A stretch of DNA of 64,000 nt from Siphonodentalium dalli (Eukaryota; Mollusca; Scaphopoda; Gadilida; Siphonodentaliidae), in NCBI GenBank assembly GCA_032622095.1, contig CP136068.1, forward strand, positions 54,520,025 to 54,584,024, read 5' to 3'. The notes beneath the pieces were generated by a model. That model saw only the letters and a list, made by a program, of their open reading frames with translations. It was not told the DNA's origin and did no database searches. Shown piece by piece: positions 10,176-21,810 of the stretch (within the stretch, counting starts at the first letter, position 1; every line of letters starts with the position of its first letter). Position numbers and translations under genes: made by a program.

Positions 10176-12769
10176 GAGATTACTATGTGTATGCGCGTAT
10201 ATCGGTACACGTCTTGTAGAAATTGTGATAATGCTTGTTCTACCTATTGCCTGGCTTAGTTATTCGGTCATTTCTCTATTTACAAGCTTAATAAATTCGC
10301 ACAACTTGCGGAGATGTGTGACATTGTCGTCATTGAGTAAATCACTCATCAATATTGTATTAGGACGTCGAACAGTTAACATTGTTAACAATCTGCGCCG
10401 GGCGTTTGTCATTTTTTACACATGAGAAGGTACAATCGCAACTTCTCGGATTATCGTTCTTGGGAAAATAATTATTTGCGTACGGAAATCACCGAGGTTT
10501 GCCGATTGGAGAAGGTAGTGAAATTCGTCACCAATTACCCTTGTTTCAGCCAAACCTTGGCTGTTTATTTCACAGTTGTTTCTGGGATGATCTGTGTGTC
10601 GACTGAGAACACATGGATGATTTGTGTAAATGTTAGCCCAAACTACATTTCGAAGTAACGAGGGCTTTGTTGTTTATATCGAGGAATAATACCGCATCAG
10701 ATGAATTCAGCCCAAATATATTGACATGTGTCGAGGATCTAACTCTATACTGAGCAATAAAAAAGTAATATAATAAATACCGAGTATATTTAATTTAACG
10801 CCAATGGGTCGTTTCTGTGCGTTTAAGAGTGTATTTATGCCTAAATCAAAGTGAAATAACGATCTTAAAATGAATTGGCCGGTATATTTTATTAGTTATC
10901 AGGGTTACCAGGGTCGTAGTGTACCCTCTTATTTTTATGCTAAGATAATTGCGTGGTTATTTGTTATAGCTTGATCGGTATTGAGGTTAATACAAATCCC
11001 ATAAATGGAAATTCCAAATATGGAAAGTGACTTGCGCATGCGCAAAACAGATACAATGGTCTTGCTAAAAACGAAGCAATAAACGATTGATAACAACAAA
11101 CACCGACCCAGTTAAATAACGACATTAGATGGCGGTGTATTGAGTCTTTAAGAGTGTGTTGATGTCTATATCATGTGATTAACTAATTAAAAAATATTTC
11201 GCCTACATATTTCGATAATTATCAGGTCCGCAGTTCGATCATGAAACAATATTTCTGACTTTATGTTAAGATTATTGCTTGGTATTTGTTTCAAATCAGA
11301 TAGCTGCATCTCGGTAATCTTGATCGCCTTGAGCAGATATATTTATAGCGTTGTCAAATTCCACGTCTAAATACGCGTCTTATTCTCACTTATACCGTGT
11401 TTATATCAGTTTTATTCTATGTGTTGTTGTGTATTGTATTACTTTGATCAAGGTTGCGCTTTTGTTATTCTCACAAAAGGTAAATTTGATGCGTGTTTGA
11501 TGCGTGTTTACATTTCACAATTGCGTCTGCCATGTACAGTCTGTGACGGAATTCCACATGTCCGAGCGCCATTGATTCCTTAATTACGAGACTAATTTAT
11601 CGAATGAGGTCAAATTTTCGCATATAACAAGACTCGTATGTTATTCTGCACCATTCTGACGAGTGCCGACTTTCATTTCGCATTATTTTCGTTTTTATCG
11701 AAAAATAATCGTTCTCTATGGAGATTCCCTTGTAAATTTTTTCAACCAAAAAAAATTCATTGTTTTGCCAATTTCAAGCTAGTTTATAGCATGGTCATGG
11801 CATAATTTGGCCTAGCGAGTCACGGTAGACGTTCCTTGAGTGTGCACAACACATTTTTTTTCCCAACGAAGCAGGCTAAAATCCTTAAATTTGTCAATTT
11901 TACTTTGCGTGTGAAGAAAGTATTCATTTAAACTTCCAAAATTGGTTGAAATATGCTCAACAACATTCAGTTGAATGGTGACATTATTTATAGTCACCGA
12001 CTAACTTCCACGATGAATAAAATTTGTTTTTATTGGTGACAATTATGTCGCGAGAGATAAAAATGTAAATTTTTTAAAGAAAATGTTAAATTTTAGCTCA
12101 TTTTAAGACTTTAATTGCTTGGTAATTATTGAGATTGCAGTTTCCTTATATGGCAACTCCTTATTTGGAAGTTTCTTGCGCATGCGCAGAAATGATAGAA
12201 TTCCATGAAGACGTGGCAATTTTTTGTATTAGTCCAGGCAGAGAAATTTTTGTTTCATTTATTTAATTTATGATGGCGATGTTATTTGATCAATAATAGT
12301 CAATTTTGTGTTGATAACACGATGGTAAGATCAGTTCTGCAAATATTCACCGCACCTGCGAAGTTGATTTGTATAATTGCAGATTTCAATGATCCTTTGT
12401 TCTTGTACTAATAATACTATTACGCGTTGGGCGGATTTACTGGTTATCCGTAACTTTTTGATTATCTCCCCTGATCTCGTTAGGTGATCACGTGACCCAA
12501 TACAAATGGCAGCTACCATGAAAATTAGAAGATTCATCGTTTGCGATACAAAACATAACTAAAATGGCAATTTTATTGGAGGAAAAATATAATTTATTTT
12601 GCGAATGCAATGTAAACCTCACCGCGATGATATGCAATATATAAAAGTGTTTATGGGTGGCTAAATCAAGCAGATATCGCCATTATTGTTGCCTGCATTG
12701 TCTCTGTTTAGTTTTTTGCCTTCTGGAAGTTCTGCCAGGTTCTGGTAGTTCTGCAACTCAGTGTACTTT
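10176..12769. other. Intergenic-looking DNA, no gene recognised
   Basis: Two adjoining open frames (10174-10425 and 10422-10658) resemble nothing I know and have no supporting signals. Segments near 10805, 11130 and 12020 look like diverged copies of one another. TGCGCATGCGCA palindromes occur at about 11035 and 12178. Confidence 0.4.
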
Positions 12770-12915
12770 AAAACCTGATATGTTTGCTCTCCTTCTTTCC
12801 ATGGTGGCTAATAGAGAAGCAGGATACCAACATGAGATTATCAATATTAATCAGATAATAGCAGCCGAAAGACTGTCAATTACCTTAAGGTATTTGGCTA
12901 CTGCCACTACTGGTA
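12770..12915 (+). pseudogene. PIF/Harbinger-like transposase N-terminal fragment
   Basis: The frame reads ...MFALLLSMVANREAG... and then IIAAERLSITLRYLATA. The second block closely resembles the conserved 'xERLxxTLRxLATG' segment just before the nuclease domain of PIF/Harbinger transposases and the related HARBI1/ALP1-like proteins. A GT donor-like signal (TG|GTACGT) follows directly at about 12915, where such genes can have an intron. No DDE nuclease region follows within the next kilobases, so this is a scrap, not a working transposase. The match is from memory of the family, not a search. Confidence 0.5.
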
Positions 12916-12929
12916 CGTACTTCTCGTAG

Positions 12930-13366
12930 ATCGGTGTTAATTATCTTCGTCAATGATGTCATGTCACGCTTGTTAATAATTCATTTGTTCGGAAATACTT
13001 ATTGGGGGTCGAAACGTATAAAATTGAACTACCACCACTTCCAAAAACAACACCGATAAACAATAACGCTCTTTTCTGTTCCATGCAATGGAATTGGCTA
13101 TTTATTGTCCTGATATCAGTGATATAAATGAATGCCTAAAATTAGTATTATCCTGAAATAAATTTATGCCACTTTGGCGAACATGGGAACCACGGTACAA
13201 TTTATGCCATTTAGGCACACTTCAGAGTGAAATCAGGGCTTATATTTCGGCGAGAATCCAAATTTAGATTCTCGTAAATATTCTCGCAAATTACCCTGGA
13301 TTCTCCTGAAAAAGTATATATGGATTCTCGCAAAATCAGATGAAATATATGCCCTGGAAATATAGC
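12930..13366. other. No feature recognised
   Basis: AT-rich. A short TTCTCG-containing repetition ('gattctcg') occurs at about 13250-13330 next to the first unclassified repeat copy. Confidence 0.4.
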
Positions 13367-13851
13367 AAATCGTTTAATGCTTTAGAATTTTTTTTTCGGA
13401 GATTTATATATATGCTTAAAGACATATTATGGACTTGTTTTGGACTTTTTCGGGTGCGAGAAATTGATAAGTTAGTGCTCAGGCACTTTGCCAACCTGGG
13501 GAATGTTATCATTCTACTAACATCACTGAATATTTCCAAAAAAAATCTACCACACCACTTCATAGAGAACATCGTCTGAACTACTCCAAATTGTAAATAT
13601 TTACATCTCGATTCGGGGCGCAACTATCGGCTATAATTAAACAAAAATGATTTCGCCATCGAGAGTCATTGCATTTAACTAATATATTAGAATGACGTTG
13701 TGTATCATCCATTTGGATTAATATTCGTAACAAATAACTACTTTGAGAAAGATTATTCTTAATTTCTATTTGATCACTCTGCCCGGTGTCTGTCGGAGTG
13801 TTTCACATCACTTTAATCAAGGACGACTGTTCAGAAAAACTGCATTTCAAG
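13367..13851 (+). repeat. Unclassified ~485-bp repeat, copy A
   Basis: It is full length among the four copies here. It starts AAATCGTTTAATGCTTTAGA and ends GAAAAACTGCATTTCAAG, where copy B follows at once. It contains a short frame with KDILWTCFGLFRVREIDKLV that is preserved in other copies but is not a family I recognise. Confidence 0.8.
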
Positions 13852-14168
13852 AAATCGTTTAATGCTTTAGAATTTTTGTTTTCGGAGATTTATATATAAG
13901 CTTAAAGACATATTATGGACTTGTTATGGACTTTTTCGGGTGCGAGAAATTGATATGTTAGTGCTCAGGCACTTTGCCAACCTGGGGAATGTTATCATTC
14001 TACTAACATCACTGAAAATTTCCCAAAAAATCTACCACACCACTTCATAGAGAACATCGTCTGAACTACTCCAAATTGTAAATATTTACATCTCGATTCG
14101 GGGCGCAACTATCGGCTATAATTAAACAAAAATGATTTCGCCATCGAGAGTCATTGCATTTAACTAAT
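13852..14168 (+). repeat. Unclassified ~485-bp repeat, copy B (3' truncated)
   Basis: This copy is in direct tandem with copy A and nearly identical to it. It is cut at CATTTAACTAATATAT, where the tail of a LINE on the other strand begins. Confidence 0.8.
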
Positions 14169-14442
14169 ATATATATATCTTTATTCCTCCATACAATGAA
14201 GAGCATATATATTAACAAAACAAAGAAGAAAAAAAAATCATTACAAATAAGTTGAGAACAAAAATACATCAAAATTTGGCTATACAATATACATGGTTAT
14301 ATAATTTGACTGCCAAAAGAGACAGATACGAACATAGTTTATTACATATAAGCATGTATGTATACACGAGTACACGCTCGATCACGCACTTGCATATGCA
14401 CTTCATGCATATACACATACATCCACTTATACATATATAGAC

Positions 14443-14443
14443 A

Positions 14444-14481
<38 letters not shown>

Positions 14482-14564
14482 CACACACACACACACACCC
14501 TCACACACCCTCACACACACACAAACACACACGAACGCACCCTCTCCATCCTCCCACACGCACC

Positions 14565-14595
<31 letters not shown>

Positions 14596-14612
14596 CCACC
14601 CTCACACACACA
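14443..14612. repeat. (CA)n microsatellite with CCCT interruptions
   Basis: CA dinucleotide runs are broken by CCCTCA and CGCACCCTCTC motifs. The overlapping open frames are artefacts. Confidence 0.95.
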
Positions 14613-14876
14613 TCCACGCATATATATGAATACATTATGTAACGTCATGCACCTATATATGCAGTGTATATGTGCATGTACATGGAATTGACTACACCAA
14701 AGCATATTATGTGGGACATTATGAGGAAATAAGGAGTATGAAATAGTTCACGTCGAGCTGAAGCGGGACTTTAAATTGTGTTTAAAACGGTTATACAATA
14801 TGTTAATTAAAAAGGGTTATCTTAAGTGCAAGCGAGATATCTCCAAGGTTTGAATAATTGCAAAAGTTGTATGGTA

Positions 14877-15105
14877 TTTATATACACATACATATGTATA
14901 CACACATACGAATGCATGTATACATATACATATACGGACTATACGCATACATACACATACATATACATATACATACATATACATATACATACACATACAC
15001 ATGTATATATACATACACATACATACATATATATACATACATATACATACACATACATACATATATATATATATATATACATATATATATACATGCACAC
15101 ACACA
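14877..15105. repeat. (CATA)n/(TA)n microsatellite
   Basis: ACATATACATACACATAC-type alternation runs for about 230 bp and ends in (TA)n. It gives frames made of Tyr/Ile/His/Thr on both strands, none of them credible. Confidence 0.95.
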
Positions 15106-15426
15106 TACATGTAGATATGGGTATGGCTTGTGCCATCATGTATCCGGAAGAATACTAAGATTCATGGATGTCCGTTGAAGTCAGGTTATGTAAAATGTAT
15201 CGTACGTAAACTGTTAAACAGCCTACACATGCAGGAAGATATGGGTAATTTGAAGTATATATAATTATACATGTTTGGCGGAACGGTGCATGGTACTGAA
15301 TTGACCAAAGCTGTGACTGAGATAATTTACCAACTAGTTGTAAATGTATTAATAGAAGAAAAAAAAGGAAAAAAAAAAGAAAAAAAAAAGATAACGCCAT
15401 TATATTCCGAAAGAGCGCTGATCACT

Positions 15427-15933
15427 TTAGTTAACCATCATCAAAATGAAACTGTTTCCACATAAATGATGTTGTCCTAACGAGCAACCGAGATAAATTA
15501 AGGTGGTTATCTGAGAGCAGAGCGAGATCTCTATGTGGCGATCCCAGAAGGGCAGACAGTACTGTAGCTGCAAACGGGGTAATTGGTCTAGGTAAAGGAA
15601 ACATTCAATGCCATGTTGGTCAATGACGTGATACCACATGTCATTCCGAATATGTAGCAATGATGGGCAATCTAACAAGATATGTTGTACTACACATGGG
15701 TAGGTCGCTAAACAGTGTTTGCATGTGTCAGTTTCTCCGAAAGCTGTATGTGCGATTATGCGACCAATCAGGAGGAATACAAATTTTTCCTTCGGAAATT
15801 GTGAGCACAGTTTCCATATACCGATTGTTCGCAGCGTGGGATGAATGGTACGGAAAGCTGCTAAAGAGGAGTCGCTGGCGATATGATTATTCCAGTCGAG
15901 TTCATCTAACTCCTGTACAGCTGACCGCACCAA
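15427..15933 (-). pseudogene. LINE-B C-terminal region (zinc segment)
   Basis: A 168-residue open frame has the signature of the C-terminal part of a LINE reverse-transcriptase ORF: residues near WKLCSQFPKEKFVFLLIGRI, then a Cys/His cluster C-x2-C-x(n)-H-x4-C (TCKHCLATYPCVVQHILLDC) and the downstream 'PSLLHIRNDMW' block. The catalytic RT domain is absent because the copy is 5' truncated at about 15936. The Met at the start of the frame is fortuitous. Function in the intact element: the zinc-like C-terminal domain assists nucleic-acid binding in LINE proteins. Confidence 0.65.
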
Positions 15934-15936
15934 TTT

Positions 15937-16398
15937 TTTTTCCGGAGATTTATATATATGCTTAAAGACATATTATGGACTTGTTTTGGACTTTTTCGGG
16001 TGCGAGAAATTGATAAGTTAGTGCTCAGGCACTTTGCCAACCGGGGGAATGTTATCATTCTACTAACATCACTGAAAATTTCCAAAAAAATCTACCACAC
16101 CACTTCATAGAGAACATCGTCTGAACTACTCCAAATTGTAAATATTTACATCTCGATTCGGGGCGCAACTATCGGCTATAATTAAACAAAAATGATTTCG
16201 CCATCGAGAGTCATTGCATTTAACTAATATATTAGAATGACGTTGTGTATCATCCATTTGGATTAATATTCGTAACAAATAACTACTTTGAGAAAGATTA
16301 TTCTTAATTTCTATTTGATCACTCTGCCCGGTGTCTGCCGGAGTGTTTCACATCACTTTAATCAAGGAAGACTGTTCAGAAAAACTGCATTTCAAGAT
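15937..16398 (+). repeat. Unclassified ~485-bp repeat, copy C
   Basis: It matches copy A from CGGAGATTTATATATATGCT to GCATTTCAAG with few differences. The first ~25 bp are missing, where it abuts the 5' break of LINE-B. Confidence 0.8.
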
Positions 16399-16552
16399 CA
16401 CCAAACAACTTTCCTTTTTAGGGTCACCACATCTTTCCAAAGATGTACTTCTTCCATTTTGCTATCAAAGACCGAAAAATGTCGTTAAACTAGAGATCCA
16501 AATACCCACTAAGGGCCCCTATATCTTGAAATATTAAAGACCGAAAATGTCG

Positions 16553-16850
16553 TTAAAGGTACTCAATCCGATAAAACTCCTCCCAATTACTATTTCAATG
16601 GCTTCGGGGGTCAAAAATATTTGATTCGAGTTGAGGAATTCACCCATCAAAGCTCAGATTTGTTAGATATCGATTTTAGAAATCTATTATTTTTCATTAT
16701 CGGGAATACTTTCTGGCCCAGAACGCAGTCAAAATTGCGTTATTATTACCACTTGATTTTAGAGTTATTCACCATTGTCTGTTTGAATAGAGTTTTGGTG
16801 TACACATCTCGAGCAGGATACGAAATTGACGGCAATTATTAGTACTCATC
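16553..16850 (+). mobile_element. TTAA-MITE family 3, left part only
   Basis: It begins TTAA then AGGTACTCAATCCGATAAAA and follows the left half of the 24010-24444 element (ACTATTTC...GGGGGT, then AGATATCGATTTTAG, then CTGGCCCAGAA). The right inverted end is missing, so the right boundary is approximate. Confidence 0.55.
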
Positions 16851-17829
16851 TCGAGAATATATCAAATTATAGCGTTTATACCATTTGTGTGTGATTAGCC
16901 AGTAGCATTGTGCTGCCTTCTATAACACAATCAGACTCTTGTTTAGGTAAAATTTAGTAGGTCTTTATGTAAGCATGATGTTTACGCGATAGTGAACCAA
17001 AATGTATGCGTTTTAATATTTTTCTGTTTACGGTGTTTGGAACAAACATGAATATTTTCGACAACTAAGCTCCCTCGTCCCTTTAATATAATTAATATAA
17101 CATCCCTCATCCAATAATCTCCAAATTGCATATCTAATTTCAATCCTAGTTACACGTAACGCCGCCCCTCATCATTTGCCAATTGTACACCCTTTTTTTT
17201 GCTGCTACTGCAACTGCCCAATTTCTTGAAAAATTATTGAAAAAATGGCCCTCCCGCCCGCCGACATTTACCTCTGATTTTTATTTTGATCATCGGTCCG
17301 CACCAAAATTGAGCACACGTCCCTATATAATATACCTATTTAAACCGATTATACACGGTGGTGTAATAGATCAACCGTTAATTTAACCGTTTAGGTAGCA
17401 TATTTCCACGTATACGTTATCACGACAAATCCCTGCTGATCTGTTATTAATGAACCATACAATTAACATGTCAGTTTGACACACTCTGGCCCGCCAATGC
17501 TACAGTGTATAAACGTAACGGGACAAATATGCACATTATATTGGCAGCTAACGAGAACATTCATCACCAGCAATCTGCTCACCCCTTTCAGCCGATACGA
17601 TAGAAACTAAACGATTTGTTACTTCTAATTACCCGTACTTAATTACACTACTTGCGTGTTAATAAAGTACGACCCCATTACCACTAAAGGTGAAACATGG
17701 GATTTAGAACAATAATATTCACTCTTACATAGTTCCACATTCAAGGTTCGTCTTGTGTAATCGTATGTCAGTTGTAGCGTTGTGAAACTGCAACCGAACT
17801 GAATTATTCTATGCTAAATAGTTCATGGC
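16851..17829. other. No gene recognised
   Basis: Only short frames. There are no splice-bounded exons that I could support. Confidence 0.4.
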
Positions 17830-18262
17830 TGACCTGATGCATGCATCTTAGTTTTCTTGTACCACATAACACGCAAGTGCGGTCATCACGGTCGGTATTG
17901 TTCCACCGTCCCGTTTCTATTGGTAACTTATGTTTACTAGTTCGGAATTTGCATAACAGTGTTCGGTCTTGGTCGCTAAGTACATCAAGATAGGGTTCGA
18001 AATCAAAGTCGAGTTTGAAACACGACTTGTGTTGTTCATATCACGTTCCCAAGAATCTCTTTGTTCGGAAATAAGGCAACATTTTAGATATGATACTAGC
18101 TGATCTACGTTGGTGGCATGACCCGCACACCATATATGCGACTGATTGCATCTTTTCTGGCATCGCTCAGCATTGACTGCGTTAGATTCAGTAAATTTTT
18201 TGGAAATCTTTCACGCTCGCTATTTGTGACTTTGCACCAGTATTTGAACATTCTAGTTCTAA
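17830..18262 (-). pseudogene. LINE C-terminal fragment with frameshifts (LINE-C)
   Basis: This is not a single long open frame, but minus-strand translation gives successive blocks typical of LINE C-termini. RTRMFKYWCKVTN lies near 18250, a QRDSWERDMNN-like stretch near 18050, and EPYLDVLSDQDRTLLCKFR followed by KHKLPIETGRW and CVLC at about 17850-18000. They lie in different frames, so at least one frameshift and some loss have occurred. The 5' end abuts copy D of the ~485-bp repeat, just as LINE-B abuts copy C. The partial Cys cluster (CVLC) lacks its His/Cys partner. Confidence 0.65.
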
Positions 18263-18263
18263 T

Positions 18264-18662
18264 TAAAGACATATTATGGACTTGTTATGGACTTTTTCGG
18301 GTGCGAGAAATTGATAAGTTAGTGCTCAGGCACTTTGCCAACCTGGGGAATGTTATCATTCTACTAACATCACTGAAAATGTCCCAAAAAATCTACCACA
18401 CCACTTCATAGAGAACATCGTCTGAACTACTCCAAATTGTAAATATTTACATCTCGATTCGGGGCGCAACTATCGGCTATAATTAAACAAAAATGATTTC
18501 GCCATCGAGAGTCATTGCATTTAACTAATATATAAGAATGACGTTGTGTATCATCCATTTGGATTAATATTCGTAACAAATAACTACTTTGAGAAAGATG
18601 ATTCTTAATTTCTATTTGATCACTCTGCCCGGTGTCTGCCGGAGTGTTTCACATCACTTTAA
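18264..18662 (+). repeat. Unclassified ~485-bp repeat, copy D
   Basis: It runs from AAAGACATATTATGGACTTG to CATCACTTTAAT. Both ends are shortened relative to copy A. Identity to the other copies is very high by eye. Confidence 0.8.
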
Positions 18663-18838
18663 TATACTTAAAGGCAATTACCCACTTTTGCCACATATCA
18701 TACAATTTTGGGTTAATGGTCGGAGTCGAAGTATGTGCTTTAAAATTTTTCGTTGAACGCTCCCTGCATAAATATGAAAATATATTATTGGTATAATTAC
18801 AGCCATTCGTGGAGGTTAATATTTGTATTTTTTTCTAG

Positions 18839-19063
18839 ATTCTTCAGCGTCTTATAGACTTGGAACTGGAACTACACGAGCTGGTGAAGGATGCAGAGAA
18901 TCAGGCGGGCGATGAAGACCATTCATACATGCAATGGATGGAACGGATTAAATGGCTGACTGAACTGGACAGAAATGATAACGGCGAGCCGATGATAGTA
19001 CGCCGATATGTACACAAATATCCAGATACAGACAATGTGAAGAGGAGAAAGCGATTCCTGTGG
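18839..19063 (+). CDS. Candidate internal coding exon, 75 codons, unknown protein
   Basis: A pyrimidine-rich tract ending TTTTTTTCTAG precedes an open stretch of exactly 225 bp, which is followed by a donor-like G|GTTAGT. Both boundaries are phase 0. The encoded 75 residues look like ordinary soluble protein, not repeat: acidic and amphipathic at first (LQRLIDLELELHELVKDAEN), then WMERIKWLTELDRND, then a basic end (RRYVHKYPD, VKRRKRFLW). Codon composition is more GC-balanced than the flanks. I do not recognise the family. No neighbouring exon was identified, and the segment lies 177 bp after a repeat copy. It could be an exon of a host gene with large introns, or of an unrecognised transposon. 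Confidence 0.45.
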
Positions 19064-21059
19064 GTTAGTATATATGCTTGTCCGTGCAAAAATAATGATT
19101 TAATGTGCGTTAATGTACCGCTAAATATCAAAACATGTCGATTAAGGGGGATGTCCAGTGACCAATTTTGAATCGGGGATTTCCATGCAAATATGCGGAG
19201 CAAAAGTTAGAGCTGCTCATACTTCTGAGTGTGATTTTATGTGATATTGGAAACAACAGGTATTTATCTGGATCTAGCTGGTCCGCTTGGTAAATTATAA
19301 GATTTTGCAATAACTATATTTTTGAGAATTTGTTTCTGGAGTTACATCACTTGACCTACATTTGAAAAATCAATACAAAACTATAGGTCTGATTCCATGT
19401 AATCAGATATACTTCCATGGTATCGCATTCCATGTGTGTGTTCTGTGTATGGGTGTGTTCCTCTTCATGCGAATACGTAGTGGTGCTTTGTGATCTGATG
19501 GCGGACTTGAATTGACATTTCTAAATAAGATATACATTCCAAAGGTTTATTTCATTTGGTTCGACCCATTGTAGATGGTTAATGACAGTCTAATGCATCA
19601 TGGTCCTGACCTATTGAACCACCGTTGACCCCAACCAAGCGTTCAGTTTTATTCGGTAGAGATACATTTTAGGGCTAATTACAACACCTCCCCATGAGTA
19701 TAGGTGACATTAAGCTGACATGTTGCATATGGGACGGTGAGGTGAAAACCTTCCTCCCCGGCAACCTTCAAAAGAAACTTCGAGAAATGTAAAACTGAAA
19801 ATAATAAACTTGTCCTCATGTAACTAAGACATTTAAGCCAAGATCATTGTGTGCATGGAAAAAGAGCGATGTGACTATGAATGTCTAGAAAATAATGTTC
19901 ATCAGTGCATCAAGCTAATCAATGAATTAGTTACATGTCTATCAATTCAGATGAACTGTTGATATCACAACACCTAAAGTATCCAAGTCTGGTATTTAGT
20001 ATAAAAGAAGATGCTCCCATAGACTAAACACAAGTTGTATAGAATAATGCAATATAATGTTCTGGTGGACAGACTAATCCGGAAATAGTTAGGAAATGAT
20101 GGAATTGTGTGTATCCTGTACAATGAACTAGGTTTGCAGATATCAGCTATTCATAAAATAGTATTTCCAATTTCAGCCTGGAAAATATCCTCTCTAGATA
20201 TGTATTTATTTTTTAAATATGTCAACTCTAGTTCAATTGAAGCTTAACAACTGATATATCATGGATATGTCTACATAATGTAAAAAGTGACTCTAAAGTC
20301 AAGATTGAGTTCACTGTCCTACGATATTATGAGCCAAATAGCCAAAACACATGTTCGGTTCGTATAATAGCTTGCAAGGGAAAATTATATCTCACTGGAT
20401 ATACAGGGGATATATATCATTTGTTTTTGTTAAATTGGATGTATTTGCCTTATAATAGTGTTTATGTGCACCTATCAGTTCTGTTGGGTTACTGTATTTG
20501 CCCACTATATGGATGCATTAGCATTTATATTTAGCAGTATGGAATTTGACCACCCAGGAAGACCTATAGCATACTCCCATCACACACTGACCTGGAAAAT
20601 CCATTGGATGTACATGTATGTATTGCCTATCAGCCAGTCTTTGAAAACAAATGTCCATATTTACCTGTATTAACCATTTTTTTCAATTAAAACAGCTTAA
20701 AGCCACATGGCGGTTTGCGCTCCAAAATACACAAAATAATATTCGCTTTTGAAATTTTCCCGGTATCAAATAGGTAGATAAATACGGGTCCCGAACATTT
20801 TTCCAACATAGCTGCCATTTTTGGATGATGCAATCACCCGACAACAGCCGAGGATTTCCGGGTGTAATCGTAAATAAGCTTCCCCAGCGTCTTATTTACG
20901 CCACAGGTGTAAGATGTTTTGGTATTTTTATTTACGAGTGGACCAATGGGCGAATGCATTATGGGTGATTAGGTATTCTCGTACTTTGAGTAAACCGTAC
21001 ATATAGAGTCACGATAGTCCGACTCAGATTAGCACATGTGTTTACGCCACCGGTGTAAT
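19064..21059. other. No gene recognised (possibly intronic)
   Basis: No exon-like or repeat structure was recognised in about 2 kb downstream of the candidate exon. If that exon is real, this would be intron. Confidence 0.4.
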
Positions 21060-21065
21060 TGGGGG

Positions 21066-21340
21066 ACATGTCTCTATTCCGAAGGTTCGCTATCCCGAAG
21101 GTCCACTATTCCGAAGGTTCTCTATTCTGAATATTCGCTATTCCGAAGGTTCGCTATTCCGAAGGTTCGTTATTCCGAAGGTTTTTGTTATTTTAAGGTT
21201 AGTTCTATATTCTAAAGTATTGAGAGGGTTCATTATCACGACGATTCTTTTAATGAAGGAAATAACTTATAACATTAAATGTGATTTTGTTTTGTTCTCG
21301 CGGGTTTTCTTGAGATTTAATGTCATTACGTGGGCCCATA
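21066..21340. repeat. CCGAAGGTT minisatellite plus flank, duplication copy 1
   Basis: A ~15-bp unit (CTATTCCGAAGGTTCG and variants) repeats about eight times at 21073-21191. It is followed by a unique-looking flank (TTTTTGTTATTTTAAGGTTA... through GTGATTTTGTTTTGTTCTCG). The same array plus flank recurs at 21540. Confidence 0.8.
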
Positions 21341-21539
21341 CCTTTGAATTCTTGGCATATAATATGAATGTTGCGGCATATATGGACCCTCCTGCATTGG
21401 GACATGACACAGATACAGTTGACTTAAGTTATGTTCTGCGCGGGCTCCAATTTGGGGTTCAATATTTTAAGGGCCAAATTTATAAATTTATGGGCCCATA
21501 CCTTTGAACTCTGGGCATATAATATGAATATTGGGGGGT

Positions 21540-21810
21540 GGCATGTCTCTATTCCGAAGGTTCGCTATCCAGAAGGTCCACTATTCCGAAGGTTCTCTGA
21601 ATGTTCGCTATTCCGAAGGTTCACTATTCCGAAGGTTCGCTATTCCGAAAGTTCTCTATTCCGAAGGTTTTTGTTATTTTAAGGTTAATTCTATATTCAA
21701 AAGTATTGAGAGGGTTCATTATCACGAAGATTCTTTTTATGAAGGAAATAACTTAAAACATTAAATGTGATTTTGTTTTGTTTTCGCGGGATTTCTTGAG
21801 TTTAATGTCA
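21540..21810. repeat. CCGAAGGTT minisatellite plus flank, duplication copy 2
   Basis: This is the second copy of the array and its 3' flank, about 480 bp from the first, with small differences in unit order. Between them, GGGCCCATACCTTTGAA and an ATATAATATGAAT motif are also duplicated (about 21331 and 21494). Confidence 0.8.

Larger units (their letters stand above)
14169..15936 (-). mobile_element. 5'-truncated LINE-B with long microsatellite-bearing 3' region
   Basis: Read on the minus strand, the 3' end at about 14169-14185 shows AATAAAG followed by an (AT)n tail. The coding remnant is at 15427-15933. Between them lie an A/G-rich run, a CATA/TA microsatellite and a CA microsatellite, so the apparent 3' untranslated region is unusually long (~1.25 kb). 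The element sits between copies B and C of the ~485-bp repeat. Confidence 0.6.

Noticed and set aside
3716..10210. Many 60-150 codon frames with motifs such as VRSGSRFDPSKTLPGQ
   Set aside because: They arise from the ~130- and ~122-bp repeat cores, appear in every frame and strand, and have no conserved start or end.
14269..15178. Several overlapping frames on both strands
   Set aside because: They are translations of CA and CATA/TA microsatellites.
17990..18005. GGTTCGAAATC resembling a tRNA B box
   Set aside because: There is no A box or cloverleaf around it, and it lies within the LINE-C coding remnant.
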